Assembly: GCA_945877725.1 (NCBI GenBank)
Contig: CAMDXR010000060.1
Span: forward strand, 1 to 12,213
DNA length: 12,213 bases
Direction of reading: 5' to 3'
Source of the DNA: Limnohabitans sp. Rim8
GTDB taxonomy: Bacteria; Pseudomonadota; Gammaproteobacteria; Burkholderiales; Burkholderiaceae_C
Part shown: one piece after another, positions 1 through 5,941 of the stretch
Position numbering within the stretch: the stretch's first letter is position 1
Layout: the number at the start of each line of letters is the position of its first letter
The notes under the pieces: generated by a model
The model's input: only the letters and a program-made list of their open reading frames with translations
Database searches by the model: none
What the model was told of the DNA's origin: nothing
Position numbers and translations under genes: made by a program

Positions 1-1296
1 AACATAAACGGCAGCATGTGGATCATCTAATATCAAATTACTCCAGGTGCCAATCGCCAGCTGGGGGCGGTATTCGTACATGGCGTTCAGGTCTTGTTCC
101 AGCGAGGCGCGCATTTGCACCTGCACGCCTTTGGCCTTGAGCCACTCAATGTCGTGGGCGTTCCAGGGGGTGGCCGGACAAGCAGAGCCCACGTATCGCA
201 CGTCGGCACCGCACTCGATCAACAAACGGCCTACCAACAACTCGGAACCTTCGTAGCCGCTGAGGGTGATGCGGCCCGAAATGGGCTTTTGCATCAACAA
301 GCCGCGCATTTGCGTCAGCGCCTGATTGCGCGCCAGGTCAATTTGAGCCTGAGCGATGCCTGCGGCTTGACCGATGTTTTGCAGCCAGTCTTGCGTGCCC
401 TCGAGACCCACCGGGGCCGAGCCCACCACTGGCCGACCTGCGGTCTGGAATTCGCGCACACTGGCGGTATAAAAAGGATGAATCGCAGCAGCGACCGAGC
501 AATCCAGCGCGGCATACAACTCGCGCCACTCGCGGGTGGGTACCACGGGGCCTGCAGCCAGACCCATGGGGGCCAACATTTGACCAATGATGACCGGATC
601 GGCCGGGAACATCTCGCCCAGCAAGGCCACTGTGGGTTTGTCACCCCGGCCAGCACGAGGCGCAGCCACTGGGCCATGCATGATTTCTTCACGCGCATAT
701 TTCAGCATGGCCCCCGCCAAAACGTCTTTGGCTTCGGCATGGGTTGGCACACCAAACCCGGGCACATCAATGCCAATGATGCGCACCCCGTTGATTTCTT
801 TGGGCAGCAGTTGCAAGGGCACACCGCTGGCCGTGGGAACACACAGGTTGATGATGATCACCGTGTCGACCTTGCTGGGATCGGCCTCGGCATGCACCGT
901 TTCGCGGATGTCTTCGAACAACTTGCCCGTGACCAGCGACTCGGAATTAAAAGGCACGTAACCCACGCTGCGGCGGGCGCCGTAAAAATGAGAAGTAAAT
1001 GTTAGGCCGTACACACAGCAGGCTGAACCCGACAAGATGGTGGCGGTCCGCTTCATGCGCAAACCCACACGCAGGGAACCAAATGCCGGACACATGCTTT
1101 GAGGCTGATCGTGCGGACCGGCATCGGGTTGGCGTGGGTAATCGCGTGCGTATTGGTCCAGCACCTCCGACTTGCCGGCCTCTTTGGCAGCGGCCACCAT
1201 GGCTTCGGTGCCCGCATGACATCCCATGCCGTCGGCTTGCATGCCTGCGGGGTTTGGGGGGTCTTGGCTCGGATGGATCGGGATGGTGCGTGTCAT
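1..1296 (-). CDS. bchY: Chlorophyllide a reductase subunit Y, BchY (3' part beyond the left edge)
   Basis: BchY pairs with BchZ to form the catalytic, nitrogenase MoFe-like component of chlorophyllide a reductase, which reduces ring B of chlorophyllide a in bacteriochlorophyll synthesis. The frame is open from the ATG at 1296 through 432 codons to base 1 with no stop, so the C-terminus is missing. Cysteines at residues 69 (SMCPAFG), 93-94 (SGSACCVYG) and 152 (INLCVPTASG) lie where the family carries its iron-sulfur ligands. Further in, stretches such as LGEMFPADPVIIGQ and GRITLSGYEGSELLVGRLL are typical of the nitrogenase-type fold. The start has an AGGA ribosome site 7 nt upstream and follows the bchX stop by 47 nt, so it is co-transcribed with bchX. 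No damage is visible in the part present. Family assignment rests on motif recognition and on the bchC-bchX-bchY order. Confidence 0.95.
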   Translation of the reverse strand, partial: MTRTIPIHPSQDPPNPAGMQADGMGCHAGTEAMVAAAKEAGKSEVLDQYARDYPRQPDAGPHDQPQSMCPAFGSLRVGLRMKRTATILSGSACCVYGLTFTSHFYGARRSVGYVPFNSESLVTGKLFEDIRETVHAEADPSKVDTVIIINLCVPTASGVPLQLLPKEINGVRIIGIDVPGFGVPTHAEAKDVLAGAMLKYAREEIMHGPVAAPRAGRGDKPTVALLGEMFPADPVIIGQMLAPMGLAAGPVVPTREWRELYAALDCSVAAAIHPFYTASVREFQTAGRPVVGSAPVGLEGTQDWLQNIGQAAGIAQAQIDLARNQALTQMRGLLMQKPISGRITLSGYEGSELLVGRLLIECGADVRYVGSACPATPWNAHDIEWLKAKGVQVQMRASLEQDLNAMYEYRPQLAIGTWSNLILDDPHAAVYV

Positions 1297-1343
1297 GGCC
1301 TGTTCCTGTCGGGTCGCTGTGCGTTGGGGGTCAGGTCGCGGGG

Positions 1344-2348
1344 TCAGGCGGCGTCGTAGACGACTTCAAGCGATGGCTTGATGTCTTCGTTCTTGCCCAC
1401 CATGTCGAACAGGGTGGCAGGCTCTAACACCACATTGCGGCCGACCACATCGGCGCTGAACAAGCCCAGCAATTGGTCTTGGGTCTGGGGCTTCGGACGC
1501 ATCGGAGGGGCTTCGGCCACGTTTTTCGCCAACTCGGCAAACAAGGGGCCCCACTCGCCGTCGGGGCGGCCAATGATTTCGTAACTGGCACTCTTGCGAC
1601 GGATGTCTTCGTTGGCCGGAATTGCTGCCAACACTGGAATACCAGCGTTGGTGGCAAAGGTCTGGGCTTCGCCCGTGCCATCGTCTTTGTTGATCACCAT
1701 GCCCGCCACACCGACGTTGCCACCCAGCTTGCGGAAATACTCCACGGCTGAGCAAACGTTGTTGGCCACATACAGGGACTGCAAGTCGTTGCTGGCGACA
1801 ACAATGACCTTTTGGCACATGTCACGCGCAATGGGCAGACCAAAACCGCCACACACCACGTCGCCCAAAAAGTCGAGCAATACAAAATCAAAGCCCCAGT
1901 CGTGGAAGCCCAGTTTTTCGAGCGTCTCGAAGCCGTGAATGATGCCGCGTCCGCCGCAACCGCGACCCACTTCTGGACCGCCCAGCTCCATGGCAAAAAC
2001 ACCATCGCGCTTGAAGCAGACATCGCCGATGCTGACCGCCTGGCCTGACAATTTCAGGCGGGATGAGGTCTCGATGATGGTGGGACAAGCCTTGCCACCA
2101 AACAACAAACTGGTGGTGTCGCTTTTCGGATCGCAACCAATCAACAGCACTTTTTTGCCTTGCTGCGCCATCATGTAAGACAGATTGGCGAGCGTGAAGC
2201 TTTTGCCAATGCCGCCTTTGCCATAAATGGCAATGATTTGGGTTTCTTTGGTGACTTCGGTGGTGCTGACGGCGTCAGGCTCCACGTCGGCCTCGCGGCG
2301 CAACAATTCAACGAACTTGATGGGCTGGGTGGTGGTATCAGTGTTCAT
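1344..2348 (-). CDS. bchX: Chlorophyllide a reductase iron protein, BchX
   Basis: BchX is the NifH/BchL-like ATPase that passes electrons to BchYZ in chlorophyllide a reductase. The 334-residue product has a P-loop GKGGIGKS at residues 43-50, the DPKSDTT switch-like segment at 73-79, and cysteines 131 (GRGCGGRG) and 166 (DVVCGGFG). In the dimer these two cysteines bind the bridging [4Fe-4S] cluster. The roughly 35 residues before the P-loop separate BchX from the shorter NifH and BchL. The length is usual for the family. The chosen ATG at 2348 forms ATGA with the bchC stop (4-nt overlap) and has GGAG 9 nt upstream. An in-frame ATG five codons earlier, inside bchC, is less likely. The overlap implies translational coupling to bchC, and bchY follows 47 nt downstream. 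Confidence 0.97.
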   Translation of the reverse strand: MNTDTTTQPIKFVELLRREADVEPDAVSTTEVTKETQIIAIYGKGGIGKSFTLANLSYMMAQQGKKVLLIGCDPKSDTTSLLFGGKACPTIIETSSRLKLSGQAVSIGDVCFKRDGVFAMELGGPEVGRGCGGRGIIHGFETLEKLGFHDWGFDFVLLDFLGDVVCGGFGLPIARDMCQKVIVVASNDLQSLYVANNVCSAVEYFRKLGGNVGVAGMVINKDDGTGEAQTFATNAGIPVLAAIPANEDIRRKSASYEIIGRPDGEWGPLFAELAKNVAEAPPMRPKPQTQDQLLGLFSADVVGRNVVLEPATLFDMVGKNEDIKPSLEVVYDAA

Positions 2349-3298
2349 GCGGTGGCACTCCAATCAAGGATCATCTTGAGACAGCTCGCATCTCCGAAGG
2401 CAGTCTCGTAGGCAGAACCAGCTTGTTTCGATGGCTGGGTATGGGTGATCAATCCGTCAAGTGACAAGCGGCCTGTGTGCACCAGCTCGTTGACGGCCAA
2501 CAGGTCGGGCCGCTTCCACTCGGCGGCAATGCGCATCCGGGCTTCACGCATGAAAGCCGGGGCATAAGCAAATTTGAGGTCTTGTTTGTAAAAACCAGCC
2601 AACACCAGCTCGCCACCCGGGCGCAAACGCTGAATCAGGCTGTCCAGCAGGCTGCCATCGCCGCTGACGTCGTAAATGGTGCCGTAGTCGCGACGTGGAT
2701 CGTCTTGCGGTTGCACCACCGTGTAACCCTCAGCGCCCGAAAAGCGCTCAGTCTGGGTTTCCCACACGGTGGGGGCTGCAAATCCTGCGGCCACCGTGAG
2801 CCGGGCCAGCAAGCGCCCCATGACACCGTGACCAATGATCAATTCAGGGGGGGCAAACGGGTCTTGTTGTCCGCCACCGGACACAGCGTGATACGCCGTG
2901 GCGGCCAGCGCCAGCAACACGGCCTGCGAACCCAAATGGTCCGCCACCGGCATGACTTTTTGTTCGGTCACCACCAAACGCGAGGCTGCACCGCCAAACA
3001 AGCTTTTGACCCCGGTAAAACAATTGGCTCCGGGCACAAAGACCCGCTGGCCTGGCTGCAAAGCAGAGTCAGATGCTGCCCTGACCACGCGGCCCACTGT
3101 TTCGTAGCCCGGCACCAGTGGGTAGCCCATGCCCGGGAAGGCGGGCATGCTGCCGTCCCACAGCATCCGTTCGGTTCCGGTGCTGATACCGCTGTACTCC
3201 ACCGCAACTTCGAGTTGTCCTGCCTGCAGTTCAGGCAGGTCCAAAGCTTGCAAAGACAGGAGCCTGGGGCTGTTGAACACGACTGCTTGAGATTTCAT
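2345..3298 (-). CDS. bchC: 3-hydroxyethyl bacteriochlorophyllide a dehydrogenase, BchC
   Basis: BchC oxidises the C3 hydroxyethyl group to the acetyl group of bacteriochlorophyllide a, using NAD(P). The 317-residue product belongs to the medium-chain dehydrogenase superfamily. An N-terminal GroES-like part contains SGISTGTERMLWDG (37-50) and GYETVGRV (64-71). A Rossmann part contains the nucleotide-binding IIGHGVMGRLLAR (154-166). The zinc-ligand pattern of classical alcohol dehydrogenases is absent, as expected for BchC. The ATG at 3298 (MKSQAVVFNSPRL) matches how BchC proteins usually begin. A longer frame reaches back to about 3346 but would run into the crtF 3' end and lacks similarity there. 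Its ribosome site is weak (GAAG). The stop overlaps the bchX start. Sequence upstream, including the end of crtF, carries a candidate PpsR half-matched operator. Confidence 0.95.
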   Translation of the reverse strand: MKSQAVVFNSPRLLSLQALDLPELQAGQLEVAVEYSGISTGTERMLWDGSMPAFPGMGYPLVPGYETVGRVVRAASDSALQPGQRVFVPGANCFTGVKSLFGGAASRLVVTEQKVMPVADHLGSQAVLLALAATAYHAVSGGGQQDPFAPPELIIGHGVMGRLLARLTVAAGFAAPTVWETQTERFSGAEGYTVVQPQDDPRRDYGTIYDVSGDGSLLDSLIQRLRPGGELVLAGFYKQDLKFAYAPAFMREARMRIAAEWKRPDLLAVNELVHTGRLSLDGLITHTQPSKQAGSAYETAFGDASCLKMILDWSATA

Positions 3299-3327
3299 AG
3301 CTGTATTCTTCGCTTTACATTGAGATA

Positions 3328-3345
3328 CGTCAATCTTAATTGACA
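3328..3345 (-). promoter_or_regulatory. Candidate imperfect PpsR/CrtJ site ahead of bchC
   Basis: Read toward bchC the sequence is TGTCAATTAAGATTGACG, that is TGT-N12-ACG, one base off the TGT-N12-ACA consensus of the photosynthesis repressor PpsR/CrtJ. It overlaps the crtF stop codon and lies about 30 nt upstream of the bchC ATG. Rhodobacter also has a CrtJ-controlled bchC promoter near the end of crtF, which makes the position sensible. I could not find a convincing -35/-10 pair leaving room for a leader, so the promoter itself is unproven. Confidence 0.45.
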
Positions 3346-4544
3346 CTATCTTGCCGAATTAAGGGTAAACACTGAGATTTACGCCCCACAAGGATGCGGG
3401 CATGGATCGGCATGGCGTTGGGAACACGTTCAACATGGGTGAATCCGGCTTCTTCCATGAGGCTTTGCAACTCTTGCGGAGTGCGCAGACGCCCGGCACC
3501 CATGGCCAACAGATAAAAATGGAAATACGCATCGACCGATGCACTGGCTTGCCCGGCCTCTTCATCGGGCTGGGCCATGGGTTCAGCCAACAACAAGGCC
3601 CCGCCCACAGGCAAGGCGGCGAAGGCCTTTTTCAGTATTTGGCGGACCACAGCATCGGGGTGGTCGTGCGCCACACGGACCAGCGTGATCAGGTCAGCCC
3701 CCTCGGGCAAGGGGTCGTCCAAAAAGCTACCGGGATGAAGCGCCACACGCTGGCTCAGTCCTTTGGCTTGGAGATTTTCGCGGGCCAAATCAAGCACTGG
3801 GGGCAAGTCAAACATCTTGAACTTGAGGTGCGGGGCATGGGCTGCCAATTCGCTGACAAAACGGCCTTTTCCGGCCCCAACATCCAGCACACACTGGTGC
3901 TCGTCGAAGTAATACGAAGACAGTATTTCTTGCACCACAAAGCCTTGTGAGGCCGCCATGAGCTGCGAATACCGGGTGAACTTGTCCTGATCGGCCACAG
4001 CAGCCTGGGGCTTTTCGTGGGCATAGGGCCAGTAATCGGCCATGCCGCCACTCCAGGCGTTGTTCAAAAACTGCATGGGGTCTTGCATGTCCTGATAGAG
4101 CAAATGGTTGTGCTCGATCATTTGCGCAATGCCCTCGTGTTGTGCCAGCGGCACACCCAAGGGGCCCAGACCGAAACGGTCTTGGCTGCGGTGCTCAAGC
4201 AGGTTCAAAGCCACCGCAGACAACAGCAAACGCTGCAATACAGCAGGGGCCAGTCCGGTGCGTTGGGCCAGATCGACCAAGGTGGCTGGGGCCTGGTGCA
4301 ACTGACGGAACAAGTCCAAACGGACGCAACCCAACAGCACCTGGCTGTGCACAAAGCCTGCCATCAGGTCAAACAATTTGCGGGTACGACGGCGCGTCAG
4401 CCAACGCGTCAAGGGGTTGCTTAATGACCACCGGTACAGGCCGGGGTGGGCATACCAGCGCTCCAACTGGGCTTGCCAGGCATCTTTTAACGAGGCGGGG
4501 GCAGTAGGGTTGCTGGCAACAGTCAGATCCAGGGGCTGGGACAT
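3336..4544 (-). CDS. crtF: Demethylspheroidene O-methyltransferase, CrtF
   Basis: CrtF transfers a methyl group from S-adenosylmethionine to the C1 hydroxyl of demethylspheroidene (or hydroxylated relatives), a late step of the spheroidene/spirilloxanthin carotenoid pathways. The 402-residue product has an N-terminal dimerisation/winged-helix part (about 60-130), then a class I methyltransferase domain. The SAM motif VLDVGAGKGRF is at 219-229, the acidic MFDLPPVLDLA follows at 244-254, and RVAHDHPDAVVRQIL (290-304) carries the histidine region typical of this O-methyltransferase family. The ATG at 4544 has an AAGGAAG ribosome site 4 nt away. An earlier in-frame start at 4583 would overlap the crtE stop. 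The last 14 or so residues are a tail whose DNA also holds the candidate bchC operator. crtE ends 39 nt upstream and bchC starts 37 nt downstream. Confidence 0.93.
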   Translation of the reverse strand: MSQPLDLTVASNPTAPASLKDAWQAQLERWYAHPGLYRWSLSNPLTRWLTRRRTRKLFDLMAGFVHSQVLLGCVRLDLFRQLHQAPATLVDLAQRTGLAPAVLQRLLLSAVALNLLEHRSQDRFGLGPLGVPLAQHEGIAQMIEHNHLLYQDMQDPMQFLNNAWSGGMADYWPYAHEKPQAAVADQDKFTRYSQLMAASQGFVVQEILSSYYFDEHQCVLDVGAGKGRFVSELAAHAPHLKFKMFDLPPVLDLARENLQAKGLSQRVALHPGSFLDDPLPEGADLITLVRVAHDHPDAVVRQILKKAFAALPVGGALLLAEPMAQPDEEAGQASASVDAYFHFYLLAMGAGRLRTPQELQSLMEEAGFTHVERVPNAMPIHARILVGRKSQCLPLIRQDSVN

Positions 4545-4583
4545 TTGGCTTCCTTTTGCAGGGCTCAATCGAGGCGTACGCAA

Positions 4584-5498
4584 TCAGTGCGTAGCATTGC
4601 TGCGGCCCTTGGCGACCACGGGATGGGCCTTGAAATAGCCTTCACACAGCGCTTTGGGCACCAAGCGCTCGGCTTCAAGTTGCACCAATTGGCGCAACAT
4701 GTCGCGGCAAGAACACGCTGGAATGGACCGTGCAGCCTGATCGATCAGGTGGTCAAAGTGAACAATGGCACCGTCCAAACCCAAGGCTTGGGCCGAACTG
4801 GGCCGGGCGTGCAGCGCGTCTTGGCCCACCGGCTTGCCCAGACTGGCGGCATCGGCAATGACATCGCGAATGTCATCGGCCACTTGATAAGCCTCACCCA
4901 AGTAAGCGCCCAATGGCGCCCAAGGCTCGGGCTCTTCACCACAACTGAGCGCTCCCGCACAGGTGGCCGAAACAAACAAGGCCCCAGTTTTGGCGCGCTG
5001 GTATTGCGCCAGATCGGCCGTGGTTTCACACTCCCATGCTTGCCCAGCCACGATACCGTGGGGCAAACCGACCCCGGTGGTCATGTTGTCCATCAGGGTG
5101 ATTAACCTCTCAGGATGTTGCGCACCGGCTTGCAGCAAAACCCTGTAAGCCATGACGATCAGCCCGTCACCGGCCAGCAAAGCCAGAGGCTCACTGAAGG
5201 CTTTGTGCACCGTCGGACGCCCTCGCCGCATATCGGCGTTGTCAAAGGCGGGCATGTCGTCGTGCACCAAAGAGGCGCAGTGCATCAACTCCAGTGCCAC
5301 TGCGGCTGCATTGGTCAAATGGGGGGCGTCGTCGCCACAGGCGGTGGCCACTGCAATGCAGAGCTGCGGGCGAATGCGTGCGCCGCCGGAAAAAACCGCA
5401 TGACGCATGGCAGAAACCAATCGGGGCGGAGCCCCCACACCGGCCGCTTGTTCAAAATGGGTGCTCAAGGCTTGCTCGGCGCGTGTCAAAAGACTCAT
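4584..5498 (-). CDS. crtE: Geranylgeranyl diphosphate synthase, CrtE
   Basis: CrtE condenses isopentenyl diphosphate with allylic diphosphates to make the C20 precursor of carotenoids and of the bacteriochlorophyll phytyl tail. The 304-residue product is an all-helical polyprenyl synthase. The first aspartate-rich motif, DDMPAFD, is at 80-86 (the DD-x4-D spacing of bacterial type enzymes), followed by NADMRRGRPTVHK. The second, DDIRD, is at 208-212, followed by ADAASLGKPVGQD. GGARIRPQL (38-46) supplies the substrate-binding arginines. The ATG at 5498 has a strong GGAGG site 4 nt upstream, preferred over an in-frame start nine codons earlier. Product chain length cannot be fixed from sequence alone, but its place at the head of crtF-bchCXY supports GGPP over FPP. 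It is the first gene of the operon and sits directly behind the two PpsR-type operators. Confidence 0.94.
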   Translation of the reverse strand: MSLLTRAEQALSTHFEQAAGVGAPPRLVSAMRHAVFSGGARIRPQLCIAVATACGDDAPHLTNAAAVALELMHCASLVHDDMPAFDNADMRRGRPTVHKAFSEPLALLAGDGLIVMAYRVLLQAGAQHPERLITLMDNMTTGVGLPHGIVAGQAWECETTADLAQYQRAKTGALFVSATCAGALSCGEEPEPWAPLGAYLGEAYQVADDIRDVIADAASLGKPVGQDALHARPSSAQALGLDGAIVHFDHLIDQAARSIPACSCRDMLRQLVQLEAERLVPKALCEGYFKAHPVVAKGRSNATH

Positions 5499-5519
5499 GG
5501 GACCTCCAGAGGACGGACC

Positions 5520-5537
5520 TGTCAACTCAAGCTGACA
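5520..5537. promoter_or_regulatory. PpsR/CrtJ-type operator, crtE-proximal
   Basis: TGTCAACTCAAGCTGACA is an exact match to TGT-N12-ACA, the consensus bound by PpsR/CrtJ, which represses photosynthesis genes under oxygen or light. It lies 22-39 nt before the crtE ATG, in the region just downstream of the predicted transcription start, where bound protein would block elongation or clearance. The assignment is by consensus and context; no ppsR gene is in the window. Confidence 0.75.
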
Positions 5538-5549
5538 GCGATAAGTGTC

Positions 5550-5577
5550 AATATATACTGATTCATCGAGCTGTCAA
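5550..5577 (-). promoter_or_regulatory. Predicted sigma70-like promoter of the crtE operon
   Basis: Read toward crtE, TTGACA (5577-5572, a perfect -35) is followed by a 16-nt spacer and TATATT (5555-5550, five of six to the -10 consensus). Transcription would start near 5543, giving a leader of about 45 nt. The -35 lies inside the distal PpsR-type palindrome and the start region abuts the proximal one, so a repressor bound at both would occlude polymerase. Confidence 0.65.
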
Positions 5578-5589
5578 CCCTTGTTGACA
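5572..5589. promoter_or_regulatory. PpsR/CrtJ-type operator, crtE-distal
   Basis: TGTCAACCCTTGTTGACA is an exact TGT-N12-ACA palindrome 52 bp from the proximal one. It contains a TTGACA on each strand. The minus-strand copy serves as the -35 of the crtE promoter. The plus-strand copy (5584-5589) points toward the small divergent gene at 5701, but no good -10 follows it. Confidence 0.75.
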
Positions 5590-5672
5590 CCGAAGCGTCA
5601 AAACCGTCATGAACTCATAGAGGCATTTCAGTGCAGTCGACACACCTCAGTTTTCGACCAGCGCAGGCAAGC

Positions 5673-5682
5673 GGTCATGACC
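5673..5682. repeat. 10-bp perfect palindrome before the small membrane-protein gene
   Basis: GGTCATGACC is a perfect 10-bp palindrome ending 5 nt before the GAGGAGA ribosome site of the gene at 5701. It could be a regulator half-turn site or chance; nothing else supports a role. Confidence 0.3.
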
Positions 5683-5700
5683 CACCCGAGGAGAAAAGTC

Positions 5701-5934
5701 ATGGGAATTTGGTTGGAATTGGGTATTTTTGGTCTGGTGTTCGTGTTCGCCTTTTGGCAAATGCACGATGTACGCAAGGCGCAAGAACAGACGCGGCGAC
5801 AACGGGCCCGCGAAAAAGCCGAGCAAGAGGCCGCTCAGGCCAACGCACAAGAGGCTGAACAAACCTCAGCACTGGAAGGTGCAGAGCGCCCTCAAGACGC
5901 GGTCAGTGCTGTTGGCAAAAAAGACGCTGCTTAA
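5701..5934 (+). CDS. Small single-span membrane protein of unknown function
   Basis: I do not recognise this 77-residue protein as a named family. Residues 2-20 (MGIWLELGIFGLVFVFAFW) form one hydrophobic membrane segment. After it comes a basic stretch (HDVRKAQEQTRRQRAREK), then a Glu/Gln/Ala-rich helical tail to residue 77. The positive residues directly after the span predict N-out, tail in the cytoplasm. The ATG has an excellent ribosome site, AGGAG 7 nt upstream, the best of any plus-strand gene here. The frame stays open back to about 5545 but only codes plausibly from 5701. It is divergent from crtE, with the PpsR-type sites between them, and convergent with the ABC exporter gene; its stop codon lies in the loop of that gene's terminator. 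The clean ribosome site and membrane segment argue for a real gene. Whether it has a photosynthesis role is unknown. Confidence 0.75.
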   Translation: MGIWLELGIFGLVFVFAFWQMHDVRKAQEQTRRQRAREKAEQEAAQANAQEAEQTSALEGAERPQDAVSAVGKKDAA

Positions 5935-5941
5935 GCGTCTT
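5917..5941 (-). terminator. Intrinsic terminator of the ABC exporter gene
   Basis: Inverted arms AAGACGC (5921-5927) and GCGTCTT (5935-5941) flank a 7-nt loop. Read on the minus strand, the second arm runs straight into six T residues, the layout of a rho-independent terminator immediately after the exporter stop codon (5941-5943). On the plus strand no T-run follows, so it would be weak for the small gene, whose last codons lie within it. Confidence 0.6.

Noticed and set aside
94..1005. A 303-codon plus-strand open frame opposite bchY
   Set aside because: The minus strand carries a clear uninterrupted bchY; the plus-strand translation has no family features.
2349..2363. Earlier in-frame start for bchX
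   Set aside because: The ATG at 2348 has the ATGA overlap and a spaced GGAG; the five extra codons lie within bchC and add nothing to the family match.
2477..3343. A 288-codon plus-strand open frame opposite bchC
   Set aside because: It has low-complexity composition and shadows a well-recognised BchC gene.
5584..5612. Plus-strand promoter for the small membrane-protein gene starting from TTGACA at 5584
   Set aside because: No acceptable -10 hexamer appears at 16-18 nt; the best match is three of six, so I did not annotate it.
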